Shown here in pieces: positions 6,893 to 12,357 of a stretch of 12,357 bases of DNA; position 1 is the first letter of the stretch; each line of letters starts with the position of its first letter. This stretch comes from an uncultured Lachnospiraceae bacterium (lineage in GTDB: Bacteria > Bacillota > Clostridia > Lachnospirales > Lachnospiraceae): NCBI GenBank assembly GCA_910577655.1, contig CAJTOW010000115.1, positions 1 to 12,357 of the forward strand, given 5' to 3'. The position numbers were made by a program, and so were the translations under genes. Below the pieces are notes generated by a model. That model was not told the DNA's origin and did no database searches. It saw only the letters and a list, made by a program, of their open reading frames with translations.

Positions 6893-6922
6893 CCAATTTC
6901 ACGATTAATGTGAATTGGTTTT
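6893..6922 (+). terminator. Terminator of the regulator gene
   Basis: CCAATTTCAC and GTGAATTGG pair with one bulged base around a 7-nt loop, followed by TTTT. It starts 4 nt after the regulator stop. The stem is AT-rich, so termination is probably moderate. It separates the regulator from the VOC gene. Confidence 0.6.
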
Positions 6923-7022
6923 AAGTATGTCCGAACATTGCTTTTGTCAGCTGTACAACAAATTTGCGGGACACCGCATGCGCCCCTTGTAAATGTAATT
7001 ACTGAGTTAAGGAGTGATTATC

Positions 7023-7916
7023 ATGAATTATGAACAACTCCACGAAGCGTGGGATACAGAATTTCGTACACAGAGCTGTACAATACGGACTTTAAGTCAG
7101 ATAACAGGAAAAAAAGAACTGACCGGATCTGTCATGACCTTCTTGGGAGTCTTTATAAATGTGGCGGAACCGGAAAAGACTGCCGCATGGATGTCCGAAA
7201 AGCTGGATTTTCCCTGGAAAAACCAGGGCAGCCTCACGGTAGCCTGCTGCGGTGATGACCGTATCTTCCTCCATGCAGCCAGTTCTCCCCTGATCATACA
7301 GAAGGCCGATGAGGGATATTATACCGGCCTTGCCCATATAGCCTTTGTCAGTACGGATCTGGAAACCTCTGTAAAGCTCTGTCAGGCAGCTGATCTTCCT
7401 CTGGCCAACCACTCTGCCATCAGCTACAATCCCGGAGTATGGGATACCGGAATGAATTATGTCAATCCGCTCTGTCCCTATGGCTTCGGCCTGGAGATCT
7501 GCCAGCGGCTGGATCTTCCCTCCGCACCCATGACCGCCCCGGCCAGAGGCTTCGAGCACATCGGAATCCCTGTATCTGACATCAAGGAAAGCATTGGCTG
7601 GTACAAGGCCCTGGGCTTCTCCTGCGGTACATGCGCCCGGATCCACAGAGAGGACGGCAAAACCATCCTCTGCTGCATGATGACTGGCTATGGCATCATC
7701 CTGGAGCTTTTTGAATTTACTGGTATCAGACATGAACCCTTCTCCGGCCAGCCCTTAGCTGCCCTGCTCTTCCAGTCAGGAAACAAAGAAGAGACAAAAG
7801 AACTCCTTGCCCATGCTGGAATCACTGCCGCCGAATACCCGGAGGGACTGCTCCTAAAAGGACCCGACCGTGAGACCTTATGGGTACAGACTGCTGATCC
7901 GGACCTGATCCATTGA
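7023..7916 (+). CDS. Tandem-domain VOC family protein (glyoxalase/dioxygenase fold)
   Basis: 297 residues from the ATG at 7023; AAGGAG stands 8 nt upstream, whereas an in-frame GTG at 7014 overlaps that site. Two vicinal-oxygen-chelate halves can be seen, about residues 40-162 and 177-293. Likely metal-site positions by the family pattern are His105 (LAHIAF) and Glu158 (FGLEIC) in the first half and His179 (FEHIGIPV) and Glu228 (IILELFEF) in the second. Helix segments such as ESIGWYKALGF are typical of the fold. Enzymes of this superfamily include glyoxalases, extradiol dioxygenases, epimerases and resistance proteins, and I cannot choose between them. About 37 residues precede the first recognisable strand, an unusual extension. 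It lies behind the regulator gene but beyond a terminator and has no operator of the O1/O2 type, so a link to the transporter is only positional. Confidence 0.87.
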   Translation: MNYEQLHEAWDTEFRTQSCTIRTLSQITGKKELTGSVMTFLGVFINVAEPEKTAAWMSEKLDFPWKNQGSLTVACCGDDRIFLHAASSPLIIQKADEGYYTGLAHIAFVSTDLETSVKLCQAADLPLANHSAISYNPGVWDTGMNYVNPLCPYGFGLEICQRLDLPSAPMTAPARGFEHIGIPVSDIKESIGWYKALGFSCGTCARIHREDGKTILCCMMTGYGIILELFEFTGIRHEPFSGQPLAALLFQSGNKEETKELLAHAGITAAEYPEGLLLKGPDRETLWVQTADPDLIH

Positions 7917-8018
7917 TATCCGGGAAAACTCCCATGAGAAAGTGACTCACCGCTTCCGTCAGTGCCATGTAGAATTTGTAGTGACCTGGTTTGGTAGACT
8001 CCCAGGAGAATAGTTCAG

Positions 8019-8084
8019 AAAAAAGAATCCTGCCAGGGTTCAAGAACTTGGAAAATCCTGAACCCTGGCGGGATTCTCTTTTTT
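8019..8084. terminator. Strong bidirectional terminator between the VOC gene and yebC
   Basis: Two 18-nt arms (8025-8042 and 8059-8076) are complementary throughout, with one G-T wobble, around a 16-nt loop. The stem is flanked by A6 on the left and a T-rich tract (TCTTTTTT) on the right, so it can end transcripts from both sides. This is ordinary for convergent genes. Confidence 0.92.
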
Positions 8085-8098
8085 AGGTATCGGGGTTC

Positions 8099-8117
8099 AA
8101 AAACCGGTATTAACCGG
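8099..8117 (-). terminator. Terminator of yebC
   Basis: On the minus strand CCGGT, loop TAAT, ACCGG is followed by five T, about 30 nt after the yebC stop. It is enclosed by a further GTTCAAA/TTTGAAC pair. It is short, and is backed up by the long bidirectional terminator just beyond. Confidence 0.65.
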
Positions 8118-8145
8118 CAGCCCCTTTGAACTTTTACTTTATCCT

Positions 8146-8874
8146 TTACTCATCCCAGTTATGATACACCGCCTGTACATCATCGTCCGCATCCAGCAGA
8201 TCCAGAATCCGGTTCATGCGCTTAATGTCATCCTCGCTGGTCAGCTCCACCCAGTTCTGGGGGATCATGGTAACATCTGCTTCCATCATGGGAATCCCGG
8301 CAGTCTCCAGCGCCTCACGGACCTGGCTGAAATCATCCGGCGCCGTGATCACCTCGTAGCTGTCCTCCTCCTCTGAGAAATCCTCTGCGCCCGCATCCAG
8401 GGCCATCATCATCAGCTCATCGGGATCCATCTCGCACTCTTCCTTACCAATGATGATCTGCCCCTTCTTATCAAACATAAAGGACACGCTTCCCTGGGCG
8501 CCTACATTGCCATTGCCCTTGGTAAAAGCACTTCTTACATTGGCGGCGGTACGGTTCTTATTGTCCGTCAGGGTGTCTACGATAATGGCCACGCCACTGG
8601 GGCCGTAGCCCTCGTAGGTCAGCACCTCGTAATTGACTGAATTGGCGTCACCAGCCGCCTTCTTGATCCCACGGTCAATGGTATCATTGGGCATATTGTT
8701 GGCCTTGGCCTTGGCGATCACATCACGCAGCTTGCTGTTGTTGGCGGGATCTGGGCCCCCCTCCTTCACGGCCACCGCGATCTCACGCCCGATGACTGTA
8801 AAAATCTTTCCCTTGGCTGCATCATTCTTCTCTTTCTTGTGCTTAATATTGGCAAACTTGGAATGTCCTGACAT
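8146..8874 (-). CDS. yebC: YebC/PmpR (TACO1) family protein
   Basis: Cytoplasmic protein of 242 residues, the family's normal length. The N-terminus MSGHSKFANIKHKKEKNDAA is the family hallmark, and later blocks match as well: GKIFTVIGREI, YEGYGPSGVAIIVDTLTDN, the alternating RTAANVRSAFTKGNGNVG, and an acidic third domain with PDDFSQVREALE and LLDADDDVQAVYHN. Members were long annotated as transcriptional regulators; more recent work on relatives supports a role in translation of difficult stretches such as polyproline. Which role applies here cannot be told from the sequence. AAGGAG stands about 9 nt before the ATG. The gene has its own promoter about 130 bp upstream and two terminators downstream, so it seems monocistronic. 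Confidence 0.96.
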   Translation of the reverse strand: MSGHSKFANIKHKKEKNDAAKGKIFTVIGREIAVAVKEGGPDPANNSKLRDVIAKAKANNMPNDTIDRGIKKAAGDANSVNYEVLTYEGYGPSGVAIIVDTLTDNKNRTAANVRSAFTKGNGNVGAQGSVSFMFDKKGQIIIGKEECEMDPDELMMMALDAGAEDFSEEEDSYEVITAPDDFSQVREALETAGIPMMEADVTMIPQNWVELTSEDDIKRMNRILDLLDADDDVQAVYHNWDE

Positions 8875-9011
8875 AACAGTTAGCTCCTTATCTCTTCTCT
8901 TTTTCTTTTACAATCACAATGGCCCTGTCTGCATCTCGTTTATAAGTCTTGCTTTTCCATCCTATTTTCCAAACAAGTATTCAAACATGGCCCTGACAAA
9001 ATATCATGTTT

Positions 9012-9040
9012 ATTCTAGCATCATTCCATTTCTATGGCAA
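9012..9040 (-). promoter_or_regulatory. Promoter of yebC
   Basis: On the minus strand TTGCCA (9035-9040), a 17-nt spacer and TAGAAT (9012-9017) form a good sigma-A promoter, with TG at the extended -10 position (TGCTAGAAT). The predicted start near 9005 leaves a leader of about 130 nt in which I see no further structure of note. Confidence 0.75.
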
Positions 9041-9053
9041 GCAGTATTTAATT

Positions 9054-9162
9054 ACAGTTCACGGGGTGAAAACTGGACGTAACAGTTCAGGGGGACGCCC
9101 GATGTTCTTGTCTGGCGCAGCCGGACAAGAACATGCCCCCCGTGAATAGCAGCAACTGTTAC
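9054..9162. repeat. Composite REP-like palindrome cluster with a 14-bp internal hairpin
   Basis: The left unit (9054-9075) reads ACAGTTCACGGGG then TGAAAACTG. The second unit opens with GTAACAGTTCAGGGGG (9079-9094) and closes with AACTGTTAC (9154-9162), the exact complement of GTAACAGTT. TTCACGGGG at 9058-9066 can also pair with CCCCGTGAA at 9138-9146. In the middle, ATGTTCTTGTCTGG (9102-9115) and CCGGACAAGAACAT (9121-9134) make a 14-bp stem with one wobble and a 5-nt loop. No T-run follows on either strand, so it is not a standard terminator. The right end overlaps the stop codon of the neighbouring CBS/CorC gene. Confidence 0.82.
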
Positions 9163-10100
9163 CCATCCTGCTCCTCAGCCTCATCCCTCTCCTGCTCCTG
9201 GCCGGACAGCTTTATGACCCGCACCTTCCCGATCATCTTGTTCTCCACTTTGAGAACCGCAAACAGATATCCTTCATACCGCACCTCCGGCTGTTCCCCG
9301 TCTGCCGGGATCCGGTCAAGCTTCGAGATCAGCAGGCCGTTGACCGTGTCATAATTCTCCAGGTCCTCTGCCGGGAACTCCACCTCCAGTGCCTTCTGGG
9401 CATCGGAAAGAGGTGTCATGCCGTTCATCACAAAGGCATCCCCTGTCTTCTCAATAAACTGCTCGTCCACATCGTATTCATCCAGGATATTGCCCACGAT
9501 CTCCTCCAGGATATCCTCCATGGTCACCAGCCCTGCTGTCTGACCGTATTCATCGATCACGATCTCCATATGGTTCTTCTGGGACTGCATCTCCTTAAAC
9601 AGAGAACTGATCTTCCTGGTCTCAGGAATGAAATGGGCTTCCCTGAGAAGACCCGGAACCCGGGCCAGCTCCATCCCGGACTCCTCCGGATTCTCCGCAT
9701 GGACCAGCACGTCCCGCATATGTACCGTACCGATGATATCATCCAGATCCCCGCCATATACCGGAAAACGGGAATTGTTCCCCTCCCTCAGAACGAACCG
9801 GGCCGCATCCTTCAGAAGCATCCCGCCGTCCAGGGCAGCGATATTCTTGCGGTGGGTCATGATGTCACCGGCCTGTTTCTCATCAAATTCAAAAATATTG
9901 GAGATCATCTCCGCCTCGCTGGTCTCCAGGACACCCTGCTCGTGTCCCTCGTTCACCATGGTCTTGATGTCCTCCTCTGTAACACTCTCCTTTTTCAGCT
10001 TCCACAAATGCCACAACACCGCAGCCAGAACCATAAGAACCAGCAGGACTGCCAGACCCACACATGCCAGTATCCATGGGTTCCCATAACCATCGTCCAT
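9159..10100 (-). CDS. CBS-pair and CorC/HlyC-domain membrane protein
   Basis: 313 residues. One hydrophobic helix at about residues 9-34 is followed by a cytoplasmic part. This starts with an acidic helix (VTEEDIKTMVNEGHEQGVLE), then MISNIFEFDEKQAGDIMTHR leading into a pair of CBS domains (about 68-200) that ends in the signature IVIDEYGQTAGLVTMEDILE. A CorC_HlyC domain of about 80 residues comes next (DTVNGLLISKLDRIP to VRVIKL), and an acidic tail ends the protein. Relatives with a full DUF21 membrane domain act in divalent cation export or tolerance. Here DUF21 is replaced by a single anchor helix, a known shorter architecture, so a transport role is uncertain. The ribosome site AAGGAG is 13 nt from the ATG, longer than usual, and no alternative start lies between. 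The TAA stop falls inside the adjoining repeat. Confidence 0.92.
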   Translation of the reverse strand: MDDGYGNPWILACVGLAVLLVLMVLAAVLWHLWKLKKESVTEEDIKTMVNEGHEQGVLETSEAEMISNIFEFDEKQAGDIMTHRKNIAALDGGMLLKDAARFVLREGNNSRFPVYGGDLDDIIGTVHMRDVLVHAENPEESGMELARVPGLLREAHFIPETRKISSLFKEMQSQKNHMEIVIDEYGQTAGLVTMEDILEEIVGNILDEYDVDEQFIEKTGDAFVMNGMTPLSDAQKALEVEFPAEDLENYDTVNGLLISKLDRIPADGEQPEVRYEGYLFAVLKVENKMIGKVRVIKLSGQEQERDEAEEQDG

Positions 10101-10149
10101 ATCGTCCGTAAAACTCCTTTATCTCCTGATTTTGGTAATACCTGGACCC

Positions 10150-10178
10150 ATTTTACCAAGTTTCCCCTATTTCGTCAA
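10150..10178 (-). promoter_or_regulatory. Promoter of the CBS/CorC gene
   Basis: On the minus strand TTGACG (10173-10178), a 17-nt spacer and TAAAAT (10150-10155) match sigma-A consensus at 5 of 6 in each box. The predicted start near 10143 gives a leader of about 43 nt. The promoter lies just downstream of the tandem palindromes. Confidence 0.75.
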
Positions 10179-10198
10179 TGGAAAGCCTTGATTCTGCC

Positions 10199-10283
10199 CA
10201 TTACCCGTGACAGTTCAAGGGGTATCTGAACTGTTACCATTACCCACAACGGTTCAGGGGGTGTCTGGACTGTCGCATTACCC
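10199..10283. repeat. Tandem REP-like palindromes (38-39 bp period)
   Basis: Two units are each introduced by CATTACCC (10199 and 10238), with a third CATTACCC at 10276. The first unit is a 31-bp palindrome at 10207-10237 with arms ACAGTTCA and TGAACTGT around AGGGGTATC. The second (about 10248-10275) is a diverged version with GGTTCAGGGGGTGTCTGGAC. The first matches, inverted, the element at 12305-12335 at 30 of 31 positions. The cluster lies between mazF and the CBS/CorC gene and may fold in the mazF message. Confidence 0.85.
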
Positions 10284-10348
10284 TTGCCGGTATCCAACAG
10301 CCAGCACCTGGGCACTTGTCCGGATACCTGCATTGCCTAAGCTGTCAT

Positions 10349-10696
10349 TTATGTAGCCAGTTCCAGGCTGACCATCAGCGCGTCGTTGACCTTCCTCTGA
10401 AGCTCTTCATCTATATGACAGATCTTCTCTTTCAGACGCTGTTTGTCAATGGTCCGCAGCTGCTCCAGCAGGATCACCGAATCTTTGATCATATTGCATC
10501 TGCGTGTATCCAGCTCCACATGGGTAGGCAGCTTCGCCTTGTTCATCCGGGAAGTAATGGCCGCACAGATCACTGTGGGGCTGTGTTTATTGCCCACGTC
10601 ATTCTGGATGATCAGTACCGGGCGGACTCCGCCCTGTTCAGAACCGACCACCGGACGCAGGTCAGCATAAAAAATATCGCCTCGTCTGATAATCAC
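10349..10696 (-). CDS. mazF: MazF/PemK-type endoribonuclease toxin (EndoA-like)
   Basis: 115 residues from a GTG start, nearly the same as the 116 of Bacillus subtilis EndoA (NdoA/MazF), which cuts mRNA at UACAU in that organism. The chosen N-terminus (read M-IIRRGDIFYADL) matches the family, and GGAG stands 9 nt upstream. The reading frame is open up to an ATG at 10783, but the extra 29 residues have no family match. Conserved parts are VGSEQGGVRPVLIIQND, with Arg25 by numbering from the GTG; ICAAITSR with Thr48; and KDSVILLEQLRTIDKQRL. Arg25 and Thr48 are the expected catalytic positions. It lies downstream of alr, as in Bacillus, but no antitoxin gene stands between them. The cleavage specificity here is untested. 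Confidence 0.93.
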   Translation of the reverse strand: MIIRRGDIFYADLRPVVGSEQGGVRPVLIIQNDVGNKHSPTVICAAITSRMNKAKLPTHVELDTRRCNMIKDSVILLEQLRTIDKQRLKEKICHIDEELQRKVNDALMVSLELAT

Positions 10697-11036
10697 GTTT
10701 CCACACTCCGTCAAATAATCTTTAAGGATAGTATTTCCCGGCGGAAGGGCTTTTATTCCGAAAAAGTATATTTTGCCCCGCACAAAACCACATCTTCTAT
10801 AAGTTTATGCGCTCCTATCCCGTCCTGTGCTTACCATGAAAATCCATCGCCGGAGGCGATTTGAAACCAGGGATGCCAGATGCGTCCACCATAAGTGCTT
10901 CATCCATCCAGTAATCAGACTGCCAGTGCCGAATATTTTGACAGCCTGCAAGGCGGAGGAATGAGGCGATGTGGTGGCATCGTTTCTATAGGAAAAGGCC
11001 GTCGGCTGGTAACGTCCTCATCCACCGCTCTGTCCG
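10697..11036. other. Long alr-mazF intergenic region, no gene recognised
   Basis: These 340 bp stand where Bacillus carries the mazE-type antitoxin gene. In the minus frames I read, no ORF resembles a ribbon-helix-helix antitoxin: one is open for 54 codons (10989 to 10815) but has no start for most of its length, and the mazF frame is simply open upstream to 10783. There are several small stems: ATCGCC/GGCGAT with a 3-nt loop (10846-10860) and a longer-range CCACCA/TGGTGG pair (10887-10892 with 10972-10977). It could be a dispersed intergenic repeat or structured leader. I see no convincing promoter or terminator. Confidence 0.5.
10706..10709 (-). promoter_or_regulatory. Ribosome binding site that decides the mazF start
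   Basis: GGAG on the minus strand stands 9 nt before the GTG at 10696. Together with family alignment it places the start there rather than at the ATG 87 nt further upstream. Confidence 0.6.
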
Positions 11037-12218
11037 TTACAAAAAATCCTCATACCGGTCATCGAAATAATCTTTGGCCCCTGTGACCTTTCCGTTTTGG
11101 AGATACACCCGCGGCACACGTTTTCCCAGACCGCACACGATCTCATAGCGGAAGCCTCCGCCCAGGCGTTCCAGATCCTCCACTGTGATCTCCTCATCGT
11201 CCTCCCGTCCCATCAAAGTGACGGGGGTGTCCGGCCCCACACCGGGAATACCGGTCACATCCACCATGAACTGGTCCATACATATACGGCCAAGAATCCG
11301 GGCCTTTCTCCCATGGATCAGCACATAACCTTTGCCGGAAAGATTTCTGGGATAGCCGTCCCCATAGCCTACAGGAATGGTGGCCACCTGCATCTGCTCT
11401 GTGGCTGTGAAGGTGCCGCCGTAGCTGACCTGGGCTCCGGCCTTCAGGGTCTTCACATAGGTGACAAAGCTTTTCAGCCCCATGACCGGCTTTAAGGGAA
11501 CCTGTTCCTGGCTCACCTCATCTGATGGACAGATGCCATAGATGGAGATACCTGCCCGTACCAGATCCAGATGGGCCTGGGGCAGTTCCATGATGGCGGC
11601 GCTGTTGGAGCAGTGCTTCCAGGGGATCTCCACCCCCTGGGCCTTTAAAAGCTTTACGAATTCCAGATACTGCTCCAGTTGTCTCATGGCCGCTGCTTTG
11701 TCAAGCTCATCTGCCCTGGCAAAATGGGTGAACATCCCCTCGATCTCAATACCTTTAAGGGCCTGGATCCGGGCCGCCAGACAAGCCCCCTCTGCATCCG
11801 GCTGCATTCCGATCCGGCTCATCCCTGTATCCAGGGCCAGATGGATCCTTACGGCAGTATTCTGCCTGCATGCCTCCTCTGACAAAGAAAGGGCCTGGTT
11901 ATAAGTGAACACCGCCGGACGGATCTTATGGCGGATCAGTTCCTCATACTCGCTTTTGTGGGTCACTCCCAGGATCAGGACCGGTTTGACAATCCCATGC
12001 TTCTGCAATATCCTGGCCTCCTGGATGGTCGCCACCGCGTACCCCTTCACAAAGGGATCCAGGGCTTTGGCCACCGGGACGGCGCCATGGCCGTATCCGT
12101 CAGCCTTCACCACCCCTAGCACCTCTGTTCCTGGTGCAAGCTTCTGTTTCATGGATTTCATATTATATACAACCGCATCCAGATCTATGGGTGCATAAAC
12201 CCGTGTATAGCTTTTCAT
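11037..12218 (-). CDS. alr: Alanine racemase
   Basis: PLP enzyme converting L-alanine to D-alanine for peptidoglycan, cytoplasmic, 393 residues, a normal length. The PLP lysine is Lys38 in VVKADGYGHG. Other family marks are LALDTGMSRIG (Arg135), GMFTHFARAD, HCSNSAAI, RAGISIYGICPS, the second catalytic base Tyr266 in QVSYGGTF, IPVGYGDGYPRNLS, and ICMDQFMVDVT in the C-terminal beta domain. AAGGAGGT stands 9 nt before the ATG. The gene is followed by a long intergenic gap and then mazF; the alr-mazF order resembles Bacillus. No strong promoter was found upstream within the window: TAGAAT occurs near 12295 but lacks a good -35. The REP-like palindrome at 12305 lies about 85 bp upstream. Confidence 0.97.
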   Translation of the reverse strand: MKSYTRVYAPIDLDAVVYNMKSMKQKLAPGTEVLGVVKADGYGHGAVPVAKALDPFVKGYAVATIQEARILQKHGIVKPVLILGVTHKSEYEELIRHKIRPAVFTYNQALSLSEEACRQNTAVRIHLALDTGMSRIGMQPDAEGACLAARIQALKGIEIEGMFTHFARADELDKAAAMRQLEQYLEFVKLLKAQGVEIPWKHCSNSAAIMELPQAHLDLVRAGISIYGICPSDEVSQEQVPLKPVMGLKSFVTYVKTLKAGAQVSYGGTFTATEQMQVATIPVGYGDGYPRNLSGKGYVLIHGRKARILGRICMDQFMVDVTGIPGVGPDTPVTLMGREDDEEITVEDLERLGGGFRYEIVCGLGKRVPRVYLQNGKVTGAKDYFDDRYEDFL

Positions 12219-12304
12219 CTGAAAGCCACCTCCTTTTCAGCACAATGTACTCCCGGAATCTCACCGTGCCTGCGTACATCCTTCCTTCTATTCTAACATT
12301 TTCC

Positions 12305-12335
12305 GTAACAGTTCAGATACCCCTTGAACTGTTAC
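12305..12335. repeat. REP-like 31-bp palindrome upstream of alr
   Basis: Its ends are GTAACAGTTCA and TGAACTGTTAC, perfect complements of 11 bp around GATACCCCT. Read on the other strand it equals the unit at 10207-10237 at 30 of 31 positions. It is flanked on the right by GGCATCTGCCCATGA, whose complement also occurs at 5745-5759. Confidence 0.85.
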
Positions 12336-12357
12336 GGCATCTGCCCATGAGAATCGC

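Noticed and set aside
6923..7010. Promoter for the VOC gene
   Set aside because: TGTAAT at 6994-6999 could be a -10, but no acceptable -35 stands 16-18 nt upstream, so I do not call it.
9102..9134. The 14-bp hairpin as a rho-independent terminator of the CBS/CorC gene
   Set aside because: No T-run follows the stem on either strand; it is better explained as the core of the composite repeat.
10289..10328. GGTATCC/GGATACC stem downstream of mazF
   Set aside because: The 7-bp arms with a 26-nt loop and no T-run are too weak to call a terminator.
10697..10783. Longer mazF start at the ATG 10783
   Set aside because: The extra 29 residues do not match the family, and the GTG with GGAG 9 nt upstream gives the standard MazF N-terminus and length.
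10895..11086. 63-codon plus-strand ORF across the alr-mazF gap
   Set aside because: It runs into the alr coding region antisense, has a low-complexity composition and no recognisable domain. An AGGAGGAATG at about 10955 gives it a superficial ribosome site only.

Overview
The window looks like chromosome from a gut-type Clostridia, most likely a Lachnospiraceae member (inference). The grounds are strong AGGAGG-type ribosome binding sites, moderate GC coding regions separated by AT-rich promoter regions, an alr-mazF pair, a short-form YebC, and several families of intergenic palindromes. Ten protein genes are supported, one of them cut by the left edge.

Left half (1-5471, minus strand): a five-gene peptide/nickel-type (Opp/Dpp family) ABC importer reading leftward in the order lipoprotein binding protein, permease B, permease C, ATPase D, ATPase F (truncated by the window edge). 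The binding-protein gene is separated from the first permease gene by about 180 bp holding three hairpins, one of them a MITE-like element. The downstream genes are tightly packed.

Control region (5376-5895): a divergent promoter pair. Each promoter has a perfect TTGACA -35, a 17-nt spacer and a good -10, and each carries the same 12-bp CpG-centred palindrome (AAAAACGTTTTT) just downstream of the predicted transcription start. This is the expected operator type for the LacI-family regulator encoded to the right (5896-6888). The regulator probably represses both itself and the transporter. The spacer of the transporter promoter contains a run of 11 G (on its own strand), an arrangement that suggests phase-variable expression by slipped-strand change of spacer length. 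A second, 100-bp MITE-like element lies in the regulator's leader, inverted relative to the copy after the binding-protein gene, so the two copies bracket that gene and both promoters.

Middle (7023-8117): a tandem-domain VOC (glyoxalase/dioxygenase fold) protein on the plus strand, then a strong bidirectional terminator and a minus-strand terminator separating it from convergent yebC.

Right part (8146-12357, minus strand): housekeeping genes alr, mazF-type endoribonuclease, a CBS/CorC-domain membrane protein and yebC, all reading leftward. yebC and the CBS/CorC gene have recognisable promoters of their own. No antitoxin gene is seen between alr and mazF. A REP-like palindrome family with the core ACAGTTCA-GGGG occurs at three intergenic places here, including a tandem pair and a large composite hairpin that supplies the stop codon of the CBS/CorC gene.

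The most notable unit is the oppA-type gene, its G11 promoter, the LacI regulator and the flanking inverted repeats. Together they look like a sugar-type regulator controlling a possibly phase-variable Opp-type importer of unknown substrate.
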